Source: Flectonema sp. DT1601 (Eukaryota; Euglenozoa; Diplonemea; Diplonemida; Diplonemidae). Taken from it: a DNA stretch of 64,000 bases. The stretch's first letter is position 1; the number at the start of each line of letters is the position of its first letter. Shown piece after piece: positions 19,725-32,992 of this stretch. Where the stretch lies: assembly GCA_964019425.1 (NCBI GenBank), contig OZ025797.1, positions 1,054,001-1,118,000 on the forward strand, written 5' to 3'. Made by a program: the position numbers and the translations under genes. The notes below the pieces were generated by a model. The model was not told where the DNA came from. It saw nothing but the letters and a program-made list of their open reading frames with translations, and made no database searches.

Positions 19725-20963
19725 CTAACGGGTTGTTTTTGGAACAAAACCTGTTGCATACCCCGGAGGGCAGTATGGCTCAAAGAACTGTTCACCGAGT
19801 TCTTGTGCGTATAATTTCTTCTTTTGAAGTGCAGCATGTCGGGTATTCCTAAGATGTTCTTTATTATATGCTGCAAGTTGAGTGCGAAGTGACTTACTTT
19901 CGTTGTCAAGCTGACGTTGAAGTACAGCAGCCATGTCGTTTTCATGCTTCTCACGGGATGCTGCGATTAAGCGTTCCTCAGCTTCCCGAATCTTAGCTTG
20001 TCGAGAGGCTTCGTACTGCTGAGCTCTTTCGTTGTGGATTGCTTGAATTTGTTCGCTCGTCAGTCCCTTTGATGGATCTCGCTGACCATTTCCTAGTAGT
20101 CGATCTCTTTCATTAAGCATTGGATTCGATAGTTGGTTATCAATCTCTTGTTTATTTAATTCTTCTTCTCGTTGTTTGTCAGCTAGTTTCTGACGACGTT
20201 TATCTTCTGCAATTGATTTATTAAATAAAGCAGTTGTTAAGGTCGCTTGTTTCTTTTGAGACTGCTGAAGGAGCTGAACGCCGTGAACCATTTTCATTAG
20301 TTCTTCGCTACGATCCTCCCATAAATTATTTTCCAATTCCTGTTGGTATTTGAGTAACTGTTTTTCATCCAACTGCTGACCACACCAATCTCGTATTTGT
20401 TGTTGTTGGAGTCTTAGTCTATAATTTTGATCAATATCTTCACCATTAAACTTTTGAAGTGATGCAGTAGAACAACGAGGATCATCAGTTCCAATCCTCG
20501 CTGGGAAGTCTTCTTTCAATGCATTTGGGTTGTTTAGATCCCATGAGCTTGACGCTTCCTTCTTTTGATATCTTCTTCTAAAGTGAACCAAATCCTTTTC
20601 TTGCTGAGTCCTAATTTTATTTTCTTCCTGTTGAAGATAACAAAGATGCTTGTCCTGTAACACTTGTTGTCTTTCTAACCAAGAGTCTCTATCTGCTTCC
20701 AATTGGAGGATAGATTTTCGTTCTTGAATTTGATCATTAATTGCTTGTTTGTCTATTCCGATGGTTCTTACTTTTGGGTCAAACACTCGACTTTGTCTTT
20801 CTTGATCTAATTCCTGTCTTTGACCAACTGCATGCAACTCTCTTCCGTCAACAACTTGAAAATACTGCTGCTGAACATAAGTTGCTGTTCTCTTCTTTCC
20901 CGTTCTCCGTTTCGGTTCGTCGCCAATCTCCGAAAGAGTTTTGGCAGCCCATGCAGCTCGCAT
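19725..20963 (-). CDS. RIB43A-like protein of the flagellar doublet
   Basis: The 412-residue protein is almost entirely charged coiled coil (Gln, Glu, Lys, Arg). It carries RIB43A hallmarks: IGIDKQAINDQIQERK near residue 68, FNGEDIDQNYRLRLQQQQIRDWC near 170, and a Tyr/Pro-rich end (EPYCPPGYATGF). Length fits the family (about 360-430). RIB43A proteins are filamentous inner-lumen components of the A-tubule near the protofilament ribbon, stabilising ciliary doublets. Acceptor ACCTTCACTCAG, 10 bases upstream of the ATG. The gene implies the organism builds a motile 9+2 flagellum. Confidence 0.93.
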   Translation of the reverse strand: MRAAWAAKTLSEIGDEPKRRTGKKRTATYVQQQYFQVVDGRELHAVGQRQELDQERQSRVFDPKVRTIGIDKQAINDQIQERKSILQLEADRDSWLERQQVLQDKHLCYLQQEENKIRTQQEKDLVHFRRRYQKKEASSSWDLNNPNALKEDFPARIGTDDPRCSTASLQKFNGEDIDQNYRLRLQQQQIRDWCGQQLDEKQLLKYQQELENNLWEDRSEELMKMVHGVQLLQQSQKKQATLTTALFNKSIAEDKRRQKLADKQREEELNKQEIDNQLSNPMLNERDRLLGNGQRDPSKGLTSEQIQAIHNERAQQYEASRQAKIREAEERLIAASREKHENDMAAVLQRQLDNESKSLRTQLAAYNKEHLRNTRHAALQKKKLYAQELGEQFFEPYCPPGYATGFVPKTTR

Positions 20964-21213
20964 TGTTATTGCTCTGAGTGAAGGTATTAATGAACATGAT
21001 AAGCATAATAAAGTATTTTACTTTATATTTATTTCATCTCATATCCTCCGACATGTATGAGATGATGTTTAAGATAAAAGTTTAATAAAAAGACAACACA
21101 ACAAGAGTCTTAATTGTTAACATGAAAGATGGTACGGTTTATGCTTAAGCAGCAATAAGATTTTTTTATTTGAAAGTATAGGCTAGACGGTAAAGAGGAA
21201 AAAAAGAAATAAT

Positions 21214-21834
21214 TCACTGCATTGGGTTCATAGAAACGAATCCTTCGACAACTCTAAGCAGGTCAACAACATCGTCTCTGTAGTTTCCGACCTTACCAAT
21301 TGGGTTGCGAGTTAGTCTTCTGAGTTGTGTCATCAAATCATTAACAATTGTAGTCATCACTGGTTGAGTTAATACTTCGCCCCACATCTTAACACCTTCA
21401 TATAGCATCACCAGACTATTGTAAGCAATAACTGGATCTTGAAGCCAGAGTATCAATGTTGGAAGAAGTTTTTGAAAACCGAGAGTACCAATTGTCTTGT
21501 ATTGATTTAGTCCAACTGATACTAATAATGTTCTCACATCACAACCACTGTTGAGGGCTATCAGAAGTTTATCTCTAAATGACGAATCAACAACAGTACT
21601 TGGAATAACATCTTTGTCATCGACTGCAGTATTGGTGTTGGTGTTTATACTGCCAGCTTCTAAAGTAAATCTGAACCTTTCAATTACTTCTCCAATAGCA
21701 GCAATCGCCTCGTGATGCTGTCGATGCCAACGTAGGGACTGTTTGTGATATTCTTCAATTCTCTCTTCTTGTTTTGCGAGTGCTTCAAGTGCAGTTGTCA
21801 AGGCATGTTTCACATCATCACATTCATCAGTCAT
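21214..21834 (-). CDS. Unknown 206-residue helical protein
   Basis: The N-terminal 50 residues form a likely coiled coil (ALEALAKQEERIEEYHKQ). A low-complexity linker (NTNTNTAVDD) follows, then a C-terminal helical domain of about 115 residues with ARM-like character (KLLPTLILWLQDPVIAYNS). No signal or membrane helix. The AG ends 18 bases upstream of the ATG (ACTCAAGTCAG), though its pyrimidine tract is weak. Family not recognised. It lies between RIB43A and a small mitochondrial-type protein. Confidence 0.78.
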   Translation of the reverse strand: MTDECDDVKHALTTALEALAKQEERIEEYHKQSLRWHRQHHEAIAAIGEVIERFRFTLEAGSINTNTNTAVDDKDVIPSTVVDSSFRDKLLIALNSGCDVRTLLVSVGLNQYKTIGTLGFQKLLPTLILWLQDPVIAYNSLVMLYEGVKMWGEVLTQPVMTTIVNDLMTQLRRLTRNPIGKVGNYRDDVVDLLRVVEGFVSMNPMQ

Positions 21835-22478
21835 TTTGTGTAGATTAGATATCTGACTTGAGTTATAATTCTTAAATAGTAAATTGATAACAATAAATTC
21901 ATTTCTATTCAGAGACTTCCTCCCCCCCAGTCAGTTTCATTCAACTATAGCTTCGCAGACTCTTCCTCCTTCATCACTTTGTATCTCAACCCAATGTAAC
22001 TAACATTCGATTTTTCTTTATCTTGTTGTAAAAAAGAAAGGAGGGAGGAAACGATGATTGTATTCTCAACTTAGCACTAATCACTAACAAAAGTGTTCCA
22101 AAAAAGGAATACAGTGCTGAGGATAAAAACGATTGATCTCCAGATTTTAATGTATTTTACTGAAATCAGTTGCCGATGACATTAACTGGGCGGGTTACTT
22201 TACTTCGAAAAAAAAAAAAACCAAAAAAAAAGTAGTCGACTTGTATCAATAAGATTACAACCATAAGTGATATCTTACACAAAGTTTATCCTGTTAAACA
22301 TTTTTCCCTCACAGGCATTCAAAGTAAAAGATTAAAAAAATCTCAAGTGAGTTGATGCTACGCATTGTCACAACTCATCAGAATCGCTCACAAGTAAGTT
22401 AGGGTGGAATTAGTTTTCGGAAGCAAATAGAAATAGTAAGAAAATGGAAAAAATACCTGCCCTATGGTAATAGAAAGA
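21835..22478. other. Intergenic
   Basis: AT-rich, with an A-tract at 22207-22231. Nothing recognised. Confidence 0.6.
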
Positions 22479-22871
22479 TTAGTTGTTTTGTTTTTCAATA
22501 TAAGTTATCCCATACATCTTTAATGTTTTATCTATTCTCGATGAGGTATTTTGGATTTCTCGATCTAAAATTCGAAGGTCGTCTTTGAGAGCCGTCATTT
22601 CAATTTCAGTTAGTTGATCAACTTGAGGACTAACCAAACCAATCTTTGTAGCCAACCATCTGAGTGGTACGTACATAAATACGTACAAAACGAGCGACAC
22701 CATCGCGATTAATGAAATAAATGTTTTTCTTGTTAATTTTTCTCCTCGTTGGTTGCCATGATTATATCGCACCTGGCGATGTGAACACCGATGAAATGCC
22801 GATCCCTGATGTCTAGTTCCTCGATGCATGTTGGCAACATGCCTTGCTGCAAGCCGCGAAAAAATCCTCAT
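22479..22871 (-). CDS. Small mitochondrial-type inner membrane protein
   Basis: 130 residues. The N-terminus is rich in Arg and His without acidic residues for about 35 positions (MRIFSRLAARHVANMH), typical of a mitochondrial presequence. One membrane helix at about 53-70 (LIAMVSLVLYVFMYVPLRW) is followed by a helical tail of about 50 residues. The size and layout suit a small respiratory-chain or translocase subunit, but no match is recognised. A weak acceptor (CTAACCAG) lies 26 bases upstream. Confidence 0.72.
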   Translation of the reverse strand: MRIFSRLAARHVANMHRGTRHQGSAFHRCSHRQVRYNHGNQRGEKLTRKTFISLIAMVSLVLYVFMYVPLRWLATKIGLVSPQVDQLTEIEMTALKDDLRILDREIQNTSSRIDKTLKMYGITYIEKQNN

Positions 22872-23078
22872 TGTGATTTATGTTTTATGTTGTTGCTCTG
22901 GTTAGAAATAATAATAACATTCTAATTACCTGACGCGAACCTCAACTATGTTGTCATCAATTTCACATTATAACTTCTTCCTGTAATTAAAAAAAAAAGA
23001 GAAGGATAGTGAAAAAAGTAAAATAATACATCCAATCTGATATTTGTGAACAATTGTAATAAAATTAAGTCAACAACA

Positions 23079-25262
23079 TCACTCTTTAACAGCAGTAGAA
23101 GAGGATGTTAATGTTTCTGTAGTGGAGACTCGTAGAACTTTGACTCCAAGTTGGTCGGCTATTTCTTGTTGTGATCCTCCAGCTCTGGCAACAACAACAA
23201 CTTCACATCCGATTTCTTTCGATATCTCTGACAGGAATGATGCCATCGCCAGAACCCGATGTGATTTAAATCGAAAATCTAATTTAACATCCGGTTTTAT
23301 GAAATTAACTGCCGCATGGGACAGCAACTGTTCTGAAGTTCTTATTACATTAACGTGTGGGAGGGCCATAATAACATCTAAAGCTGGCTGTTCAGCAATC
23401 GCTTCAGCATACAATAAATAACCAGGAACTAATACTTGTTGTCCACATGCTTCTAAGACTCCCGAAGGGTTGTCGCGAAGTAGTTGAATATCAGAAACGA
23501 TACCAACACGACTAAGACCTGATAAATTATTAACCCAGTCTTTACCAGTTGCAAGTTCTGGTCTGCCGCTCTTGACGCAGAATGGAAGAATTTGTTTCAT
23601 TGTATCCTCAAGGTCGGGTATTAATTTCAGATATCTACCCGCAGCTGCTACGTCTAAAGAACTAAGAAGGCACTCCAGAACTGCGTACAGTGTGAGGACG
23701 TCGTATTTTAATTTAGTCATACTTCGATGACACATTATCGTGTTTCGAAGTAAATCCTTCGATGATGGAGGAGGGTTTTTAATTATTTTCGGAAGACAGA
23801 ACAGAACCGACAACAAGCTGCTGTCAGTAAGTTGATCAGTAGGTGTTTCATGAATCCACTGTAATGCGATGTCAATTTCAAAGATTGAAGCAGCAACTTC
23901 AATCAGAGGACTCAGACATGTCCTTGTTGATGGTTGGAGTTGATTAGTTTTGATAAAATCATACATCCGTTTTAACTCTTTAGGTGTTGGGTTTTGAACT
24001 GTTGTAATCCACTGTGCTGTTCTTTCTAACACGTCATCAGTGGCTTCCGTTCCCAAAGAAAAACAAAGCTTCACTACAGCAATTGCAAAGTCTATACCCA
24101 AATCAGCAGGACAGTTATCTATTAATGAATAGACGGTTGATGGATCGATTTTCATTTTAGTTTTGATGTACTTTTGTTGTAATAGTTCCATTGCGAGAGG
24201 AATATTCTTACCGTTGGCGCATGAAATCACAAGTAAGTTTGATATTTCCGCCAAATCCTCAGACATTTTAAGCTTGCTATCAACAAAACTAATAGCTCTT
24301 TGGTAGTCACCCTTCTTAGATAATACTCTCAACAGTGCGAGGTCTAGAGTGGTAGTCGCATCGATACCAGCATCGAGTTGTGAATCACGAAGAGTGAGGG
24401 CTTCGTCAAACTTTCCTAAAGTCACATTCGCGACGACTGCTTCTTTTATACTTTCTGATGATTGTTTTATATTTCGATCACTCATTTCTTTGAACAGCTC
24501 CAAGGCGAATTCTGGTTCATTAGCTTTAGTTGAATTTGCTGCTTTCATTAACAACAAGTAATGTTGTTCAGATGCTCTGACAACAACTTGTTCAAAGACT
24601 TTACAAGCTTTCTCAAGATCACTTGCTATTGAACATGTTGTAAGTAACATAGTCGTCGCTGATATTTCAAAAGGAACAGAGTTATCGTTGCACAAATCTT
24701 TAATATCAAAGGCAGTCTTAACATAAACATCTTTAAGACTGTCGTCATCATCAGAGTACGAAAGCATTTCTTTATTATGAGCGTTGAGTATTTCAGAGAC
24801 GTGGTCATCAGTTAATTTAATTTTCGAATCCTTATAAAGTGATATTAAGTTTCTCAGAACTTCAATAGGTTCTGGACATCCCAGAGAATAAAACAACGAC
24901 CTGACATCAACAGCTCTTTCTGGAAGAGTTTGAATGGCCACTGAATACTCCTTCATATCATCATTAATATCCCGAAGACCTGCTTGTTCTGCCTCCTCCA
25001 TTGATAGCTGAGTTGGTGCCATCTCACTGTTGTTTACTATTTTATTGTATGTGTTATCATCCCAATCATGCATGGTGTGCAGGTGTATTTCTTTTTCAAT
25101 TTCTAACATTTGGTGCTTACTGTCAGAGTCAATGATGCCTTCGGGGGTGTATTTGTGTTTTTTATACGTCCTGGCAATGTCTCTACGTGCACTTTGTAGG
25201 TATTCAACATATGTGTCTCTCGCTGCTATGTTGTTCCAACGAATCTGACGAATACATCGCAT
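23079..25262 (-). CDS. PPR-repeat protein with C-terminal PIN-like domain
   Basis: The 727-residue protein contains helical-pair repeats of about 35 residues across roughly 190-560, in PPR style (DLEKACKVFEQVVVRASEQH, EFALELFKEMSDRNIK, FDEALTLRDSQLDAGI, DYQRAISFVDSKL). The C-terminal 150 residues look like a PIN-type nuclease fold (VGIVSDIQLLRDN, then VLVPGYLLYAEAIA, then CEVVVVARAGGSQQEIADQL), although only some acidic residues are kept, so activity is uncertain. PRORP-type enzymes and organellar RNA factors share such a layout. The N-terminus is basic (MRCIRQIRWNNIAARD) and could target mitochondria. Acceptor TTTTTTATAAACAG, 14 bases upstream. Likely role: organellar RNA metabolism or mitoribosome. 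Confidence 0.78.
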   Translation of the reverse strand: MRCIRQIRWNNIAARDTYVEYLQSARRDIARTYKKHKYTPEGIIDSDSKHQMLEIEKEIHLHTMHDWDDNTYNKIVNNSEMAPTQLSMEEAEQAGLRDINDDMKEYSVAIQTLPERAVDVRSLFYSLGCPEPIEVLRNLISLYKDSKIKLTDDHVSEILNAHNKEMLSYSDDDDSLKDVYVKTAFDIKDLCNDNSVPFEISATTMLLTTCSIASDLEKACKVFEQVVVRASEQHYLLLMKAANSTKANEPEFALELFKEMSDRNIKQSSESIKEAVVANVTLGKFDEALTLRDSQLDAGIDATTTLDLALLRVLSKKGDYQRAISFVDSKLKMSEDLAEISNLLVISCANGKNIPLAMELLQQKYIKTKMKIDPSTVYSLIDNCPADLGIDFAIAVVKLCFSLGTEATDDVLERTAQWITTVQNPTPKELKRMYDFIKTNQLQPSTRTCLSPLIEVAASIFEIDIALQWIHETPTDQLTDSSLLSVLFCLPKIIKNPPPSSKDLLRNTIMCHRSMTKLKYDVLTLYAVLECLLSSLDVAAAGRYLKLIPDLEDTMKQILPFCVKSGRPELATGKDWVNNLSGLSRVGIVSDIQLLRDNPSGVLEACGQQVLVPGYLLYAEAIAEQPALDVIMALPHVNVIRTSEQLLSHAAVNFIKPDVKLDFRFKSHRVLAMASFLSEISKEIGCEVVVVARAGGSQQEIADQLGVKVLRVSTTETLTSSSTAVKE

Positions 25263-25986
25263 ATGAAATTTGATGTCTGTTTATAAAAAAGAATAGATGC
25301 TTGCTCTGATTCCTCTTCTAGTCTAGTTTGGATCATTTTGAACTTCTTGTTGAGCATGTTGGGAGAATACGAAATTATAACAACACAACATTAATAATAC
25401 ATTTAAATAGCTACTTGAAGAATAGAACAGAATTCGAAAGTTGTCTTTTTTTTTTTTTTTTTTTTTTCTTGTGGTCAGGTAGTCTCCCATCTGAACCCTT
25501 ATTGTTGTTGTTACAGAATTCTTTTTTTTTTCATTTTTTTTTTTTTTGGTTTTCCTTTGAACAGGAGGGGAAGTGGGAGAAAATATCCGTCAAAAAAAAA
25601 ATCACAAACAGGTAATGCCTATGCCATGGCAGTATGTTTACCGCGCAATACAAAAAGCATAATAAAGGTTACAACACTCGCGAACAGTATGTCGGAATTA
25701 CTTAAATAGGATGGTGAGTTTCTAGTTAAAGAAATATTTAAAAAAGAAATATACCTTCAAACGGTGGTCAGTAAGGAAAGTGCTTTGGTTTGCAGCTTCT
25801 CTCACAACACTGATGTATCAGAGACGACTTATTCACTTTTTTAAGGCTGTTTAAACTGGTGAAATAAAAAAGTGGGGGGGGAAAATTGAGTCACGCCACC
25901 TGCGTATTTTAATGTTTCGCATAACAAGAAAAATATAAAAATAAATGTGGGAGCGGAATAAGAATAAATAAATAGAACAACAACAT
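25263..25986. other. Intergenic
   Basis: Long T tracts (25446-25469, 25522-25548) dominate. No gene recognised. Confidence 0.6.
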
Positions 25987-27141
25987 CTAACTAAGAAGCC
26001 ACTTAGATATAATCATACGCTGTACCTGAGAAGTACCTTCGTAAATCTGATAGATTTTGGCATCCCTCATGAGTTTTTCTACAGGGTAGCCAGTGTTGAA
26101 TCCATTTCCACCAAAGATCTGAACGGCATCAGTAGCAACCTTGTTAGCGTGATCAGCACAGAAACACTTTGCCATGGAGGCAAGATGAGTGTTACGCTTT
26201 CCCTCATCAGCAGCAGCAGCTGCCTGGTACACAAGAAGTCTACCTGCTTCGATACCCATTAGCATGTCAGCCAACATGAATTGGATTGCCTGGTGTTCCG
26301 CAATTGCCTTTCCGAAAGTCTTTCTCTCCTTTGCGTAGGCAACAGACTCCTCGTATGCGCGTCTCGCTAGACCAACAGCTCCCATAGCAACTGGTGGTCT
26401 GGTCTTGTCAAATGCCTTCATGGCGATTTTAAAACCATCACCTGGCTTACCCAAAATATTCTTTGCAGGGATGACAACATCCTCGAAGGTGATCCCTCTG
26501 GTGTCTGAACATCTTTGACCCATGTTGATTTCCTTTGGGAGTTTAGTAATACCTGGGGTGTCAGCATCAACGACGAATCCAATAAAACCTTCTTCTTCTG
26601 ACTTTGCCAGTAAGAAGTACCAGTTTGCTACTCCTCCGTTTGTAATCCACATCTTGCTTCCGTTAACTACGTATTCATCTCCTTTCTTAACAGCTTTTGT
26701 TTTAATACTTTGAACATCTGATCCAGCACCTGGTTCAGTAACACAGTAAGCTGCTTGAATAGGTTCAGCAGTTAGTCTTCCTAAGTACTCAGCCTTTTGT
26801 TCATCAGTACCAGCAACTAGAACAGGAGCTGAGGCAAGTCCGTTGGCTTCGAGAGCAGTTCCCATACCTGTGCATCCATAGGCAAGTTCTTCAGTAATAA
26901 TTACGGAGTCTAAGTTAGATAATCCTGGTCCTCCAAATTCAACTGGAACGTGAGTGTTTGCTAATCCATTCTCCCATGCCTTTGCGAACACTTCCTGAGG
27001 GTATTCACCAGTCTTATCGTGGTGTGCTGCTACCGGAATCATTACTTCCTTCGCGAACTTCCTCGCCATGTCTTGAATCATTTGTTGTTCATCGTTCAAC
27101 GCAAATGATAAAAATCTTTTTTGAGCTGCACGGCGCATCAT
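25987..27141 (-). CDS. ACADM: Medium-chain acyl-CoA dehydrogenase, mitochondrial
   Basis: 384 residues. It catalyses FAD-dependent alpha,beta-dehydrogenation of medium-chain acyl-CoA, the first step of mitochondrial beta-oxidation. Visible signatures: [12 protein letters not shown] and KMWITNGG (FAD binding), [30 protein letters not shown], and the catalytic base in YEGTSQVQR (E368, the family's Glu376 in human MCAD numbering). The sequence follows animal MCAD almost motif for motif. The short Arg-rich start ([14 protein letters not shown]) is a plausible mitochondrial presequence. Very good acceptor, TTTTTCTATTTTCTTTCAG, 24 bases upstream. The next gene upstream is 2,4-dienoyl-CoA reductase, a partner in oxidation of unsaturated fatty acids. 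Confidence 0.97.
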   Translation of the reverse strand: MMRRAAQKRFLSFALNDEQQMIQDMARKFAKEVMIPVAAHHDKTGEYPQEVFAKAWENGLANTHVPVEFGGPGLSNLDSVIITEELAYGCTGMGTALEANGLASAPVLVAGTDEQKAEYLGRLTAEPIQAAYCVTEPGAGSDVQSIKTKAVKKGDEYVVNGSKMWITNGGVANWYFLLAKSEEEGFIGFVVDADTPGITKLPKEINMGQRCSDTRGITFEDVVIPAKNILGKPGDGFKIAMKAFDKTRPPVAMGAVGLARRAYEESVAYAKERKTFGKAIAEHQAIQFMLADMLMGIEAGRLLVYQAAAAADEGKRNTHLASMAKCFCADHANKVATDAVQIFGGNGFNTGYPVEKLMRDAKIYQIYEGTSQVQRMIISKWLLS

Positions 27142-28315
27142 TTTATAGCAGATATAAAGAAGAGCTGAAAGAAAATAGAAAAATAAATTATTATTTCATT
27201 TCGTAAGGGATAACAACTATCTGTAAATGAATAAACATTTCCCTTTTAAATCCTGTGCAGAAAGGGGCTGAGGGGGTTCAAAAAGACGATTTCAAACATC
27301 AAAAATACTTCGCAGAAATCCCTCTCACTAGGATGTTAAGACTAAAGAGTAGCTAATAGAATAACACAAAATATAAAAATTATTAATCTCCTACTACAAC
27401 ATTGGTGCCGTCTGGAACGGATCCGAGTTGTAATGAAATCACTCTCAATAAGTGATTCTTCAGAGGTTCCGAATTGAGACGAGAAGCTTAGTCAGCCTGT
27501 ACTAAGCCGTATCAGGTTGTATTAATATTGTTTTATTCTTCGAAAAGAAGTAGGAGGGGGGAAAAAGGGGAGGGGAGGTTTGTGATAAAATTACAGAACA
27601 CTCGCAGAGCGAAACAACATCACAACCCAAACGGTAGATTAAAAACTTTTTTAAAAAAAAAAAAAAAAAAAAGAAAAAGAGAGAAAAGTGAAAGTCCTTG
27701 GAAACACTCACAACACAAACAGTGGAAGTCACAATAGTTTACAAAAAGAACATCTCAAAGACTGCAGTTCATCGCAGGAAGAGATTTTATCTAAAAAACG
27801 AATACCCATCACACGCACAGGTAAAAAAGATTTAGAAGGTTTTTCTGCCATCGCTCTGGTGAGCTTTATAATAAACACAATACAAAAAAATATTTAAGAT
27901 TTTTGGAGATCAGGAATAAATCTTTTTTTTTATTTTTTTTGTTTTGTTCTTTATTTAGGATACTTGTATAAGCCTCAGATGCTGTGAAGTAACCTGAGCT
28001 TTTTTTTTTTCTCTTCCCCTCAAAGAGACGCATATAGCACATCCAACTTGTAGAAAAATAGAAAGGGGTGAAAAGGTTAACTATATATATAACACCATTT
28101 TATAATATTTTATTAAGTGACTGCACGAAAGCCGAGGAGAGGAAGGGTGTTCAGAGCCGGAGCTATGCAGGCAAAGTAAGCAAAGTTTCAACAACAAAAA
28201 AAAAAAAAGAAAAAAAGTAGGAAATAGCTTGCCACAGAGGTTCGTTGAGTTCAGAAATTGTGCGGGTCTCACAATTTGAGAAGTCGTCTATGGAAGTGGT
28301 TAGATAATATATTTC
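27142..28315. other. Intergenic
   Basis: AT-rich with A/T runs (27650-27672, 27922-27940). No gene recognised. Confidence 0.6.
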
Positions 28316-31330
<3,015 letters not shown>

Positions 31331-32131
31331 TTAACTCAAAACGGTCTGTCGACTGCGAGCCATCTCAACTAAGTTCTCATAACATAAGAAGTAAAGAGCT
31401 GAGAAAGGTATTGCTCGACATAAGTGATGAAATAATCCATTGAAATAAGCCCTTTGAGCGATGACCTCAGTAGCAGTAGATAGAATAGTACCAGAACACC
31501 CCCAAGAGATAGGCTGACGTAGTCTAGTCGTAATAACGCTGAGAGGATACGCAACAACACTTGCGAGAAAACGAGCCAATCCAGCTGATGACATAATTGA
31601 AATAACTTCATTGGTGTTCGACATTAGAGCTGATGTTCGTTCATAAATTGTGAAGAAGATGCAAAACTCAACAGACTTATTCAAACACGCCGCGCCAACT
31701 CCTCGATAAAAAGTTCTTATCCCATGAAGTGAATACGAGTCAGTTATAATATTAGTAAGTGTTTGAGAAGGGGCTAGTTGCTGTCTTACTTTTAACACCC
31801 AAATTGGTGATGTCACGGCAGCTGTAACAATTCCACTTATGAAACCTTTTGCTGTTGGATATTTGACTCCGAGGTGTTCAAGGCCGTAGTATGTTCCGAG
31901 TTTTATTGTTGGAGATAACGCATGTCCGACCACTGTCATAATTGAACCCAACTGAGCTCCTCGTATTCCTTCTCGAGCTATTAGCGTTGATGCATAAACT
32001 GGAACGTGGGGTTGCATTCTACTTTGCCTTCTCGTTTTCACAACATCCAATGGGTTCGTTAGCAAGATCGGAATAATGCTAGCAGAAACGGTAATAGCTG
32101 CATGGTTGATGCAACCCAGTCCTTCTCGCAT
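31331..32131 (-). CDS. Mitochondrial carrier family (SLC25) protein
   Basis: 266 residues in three homologous parts, each opening with the carrier signature: PLDVVKTRRQ (about 27), PIWVLKVRQQ (about 115) and PLSVITTRLRQ (about 205). Six membrane helices are expected in the inner mitochondrial membrane. The WVLKVRQQ variant in repeat two recalls the pyrimidine-nucleotide/folate/FAD branch, but the substrate cannot be fixed by eye. The frame is open to 32182, but the acceptor TTCTTCTTTCACAG (ends 32149) places the true start at MREGLGCINH, 32131. Signature loops are partly degenerate after the second Lys/Arg. Confidence 0.88.
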   Translation of the reverse strand: MREGLGCINHAAITVSASIIPILLTNPLDVVKTRRQSRMQPHVPVYASTLIAREGIRGAQLGSIMTVVGHALSPTIKLGTYYGLEHLGVKYPTAKGFISGIVTAAVTSPIWVLKVRQQLAPSQTLTNIITDSYSLHGIRTFYRGVGAACLNKSVEFCIFFTIYERTSALMSNTNEVISIMSSAGLARFLASVVAYPLSVITTRLRQPISWGCSGTILSTATEVIAQRAYFNGLFHHLCRAIPFSALYFLCYENLVEMARSRQTVLS

Positions 32132-32992
32132 GCAACTACGTGAGGGACTGTGAAAGAAGAAAATATATAATTGAATAAACACAAATAAAACATTACTTCT
32201 CTCAGTTAGCGGACATCACTCACCTTAAAATATAAATTAACTAATAAAACACAACAACAACATGTCAAAGAAATCTACACTACCTCCTTTGGTTGGTGTT
32301 TCATATTGTAACAAGATTGCCAGTTATTTTATTTTATTTTTTTTTTTTTATTTTTTTTTTTTGTTCAGTTGTTTTTTTTTTTGTCCACAATTTTTTTTTT
32401 TTTCCCCTTACTAACCCCACTTTTTTTTTATGTCTTTTTTTTTTTTTTTTTGCCCCATACTCTCTAAGCTCCGCACAGAATCAACAAAGCATTCCATTTG
32501 GGAGCACTTTGGGTCAACACAACAAAAAAAAAAAAAACGTCAAATCAGGAAAAAAAAAGGTGGGGAAATGGGGGTGTTAAGTGGAAAGGAGAAAAATTTA
32601 AAAAAAAAAATAAATTGGGGAAAATGGGAGGATGAATATTATGTTAATAAGAAAGAGACTATCTCTAAGTTACGAAGGGTCTGCTTGCACAGACCAACAC
32701 TAGATGTTAATTGACACTACCGGCACAGATGTAAACAAAGTAATGCTGCTATTCTAGAGGGCAGTGTTAGTTTGTGTTTCAGTTTGTGTTTTTTTTTCTT
32801 TTTTCTTGCACCTGTTTTCTTCTTCATTATTTCATTTGTTTTTTTTTTCAAATAAATTCGCCAACTCCCAGTTTTTTTTTTTGTTTTTTTTGTTTTATTA
32901 GTATCTATCTACTCACGAAAACCAGGCAGAAAAATGGGGAATTTTACTTTTAAAAAAAGAAAAACAAGAGAAAAAAAGATAAACTAAAAGAT
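32132..32992. other. Intergenic
   Basis: Very T-rich on the plus strand from 32325 to 32455, A-rich to 32610, then T-rich again around 32786-32900. No gene recognised. Confidence 0.6.
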
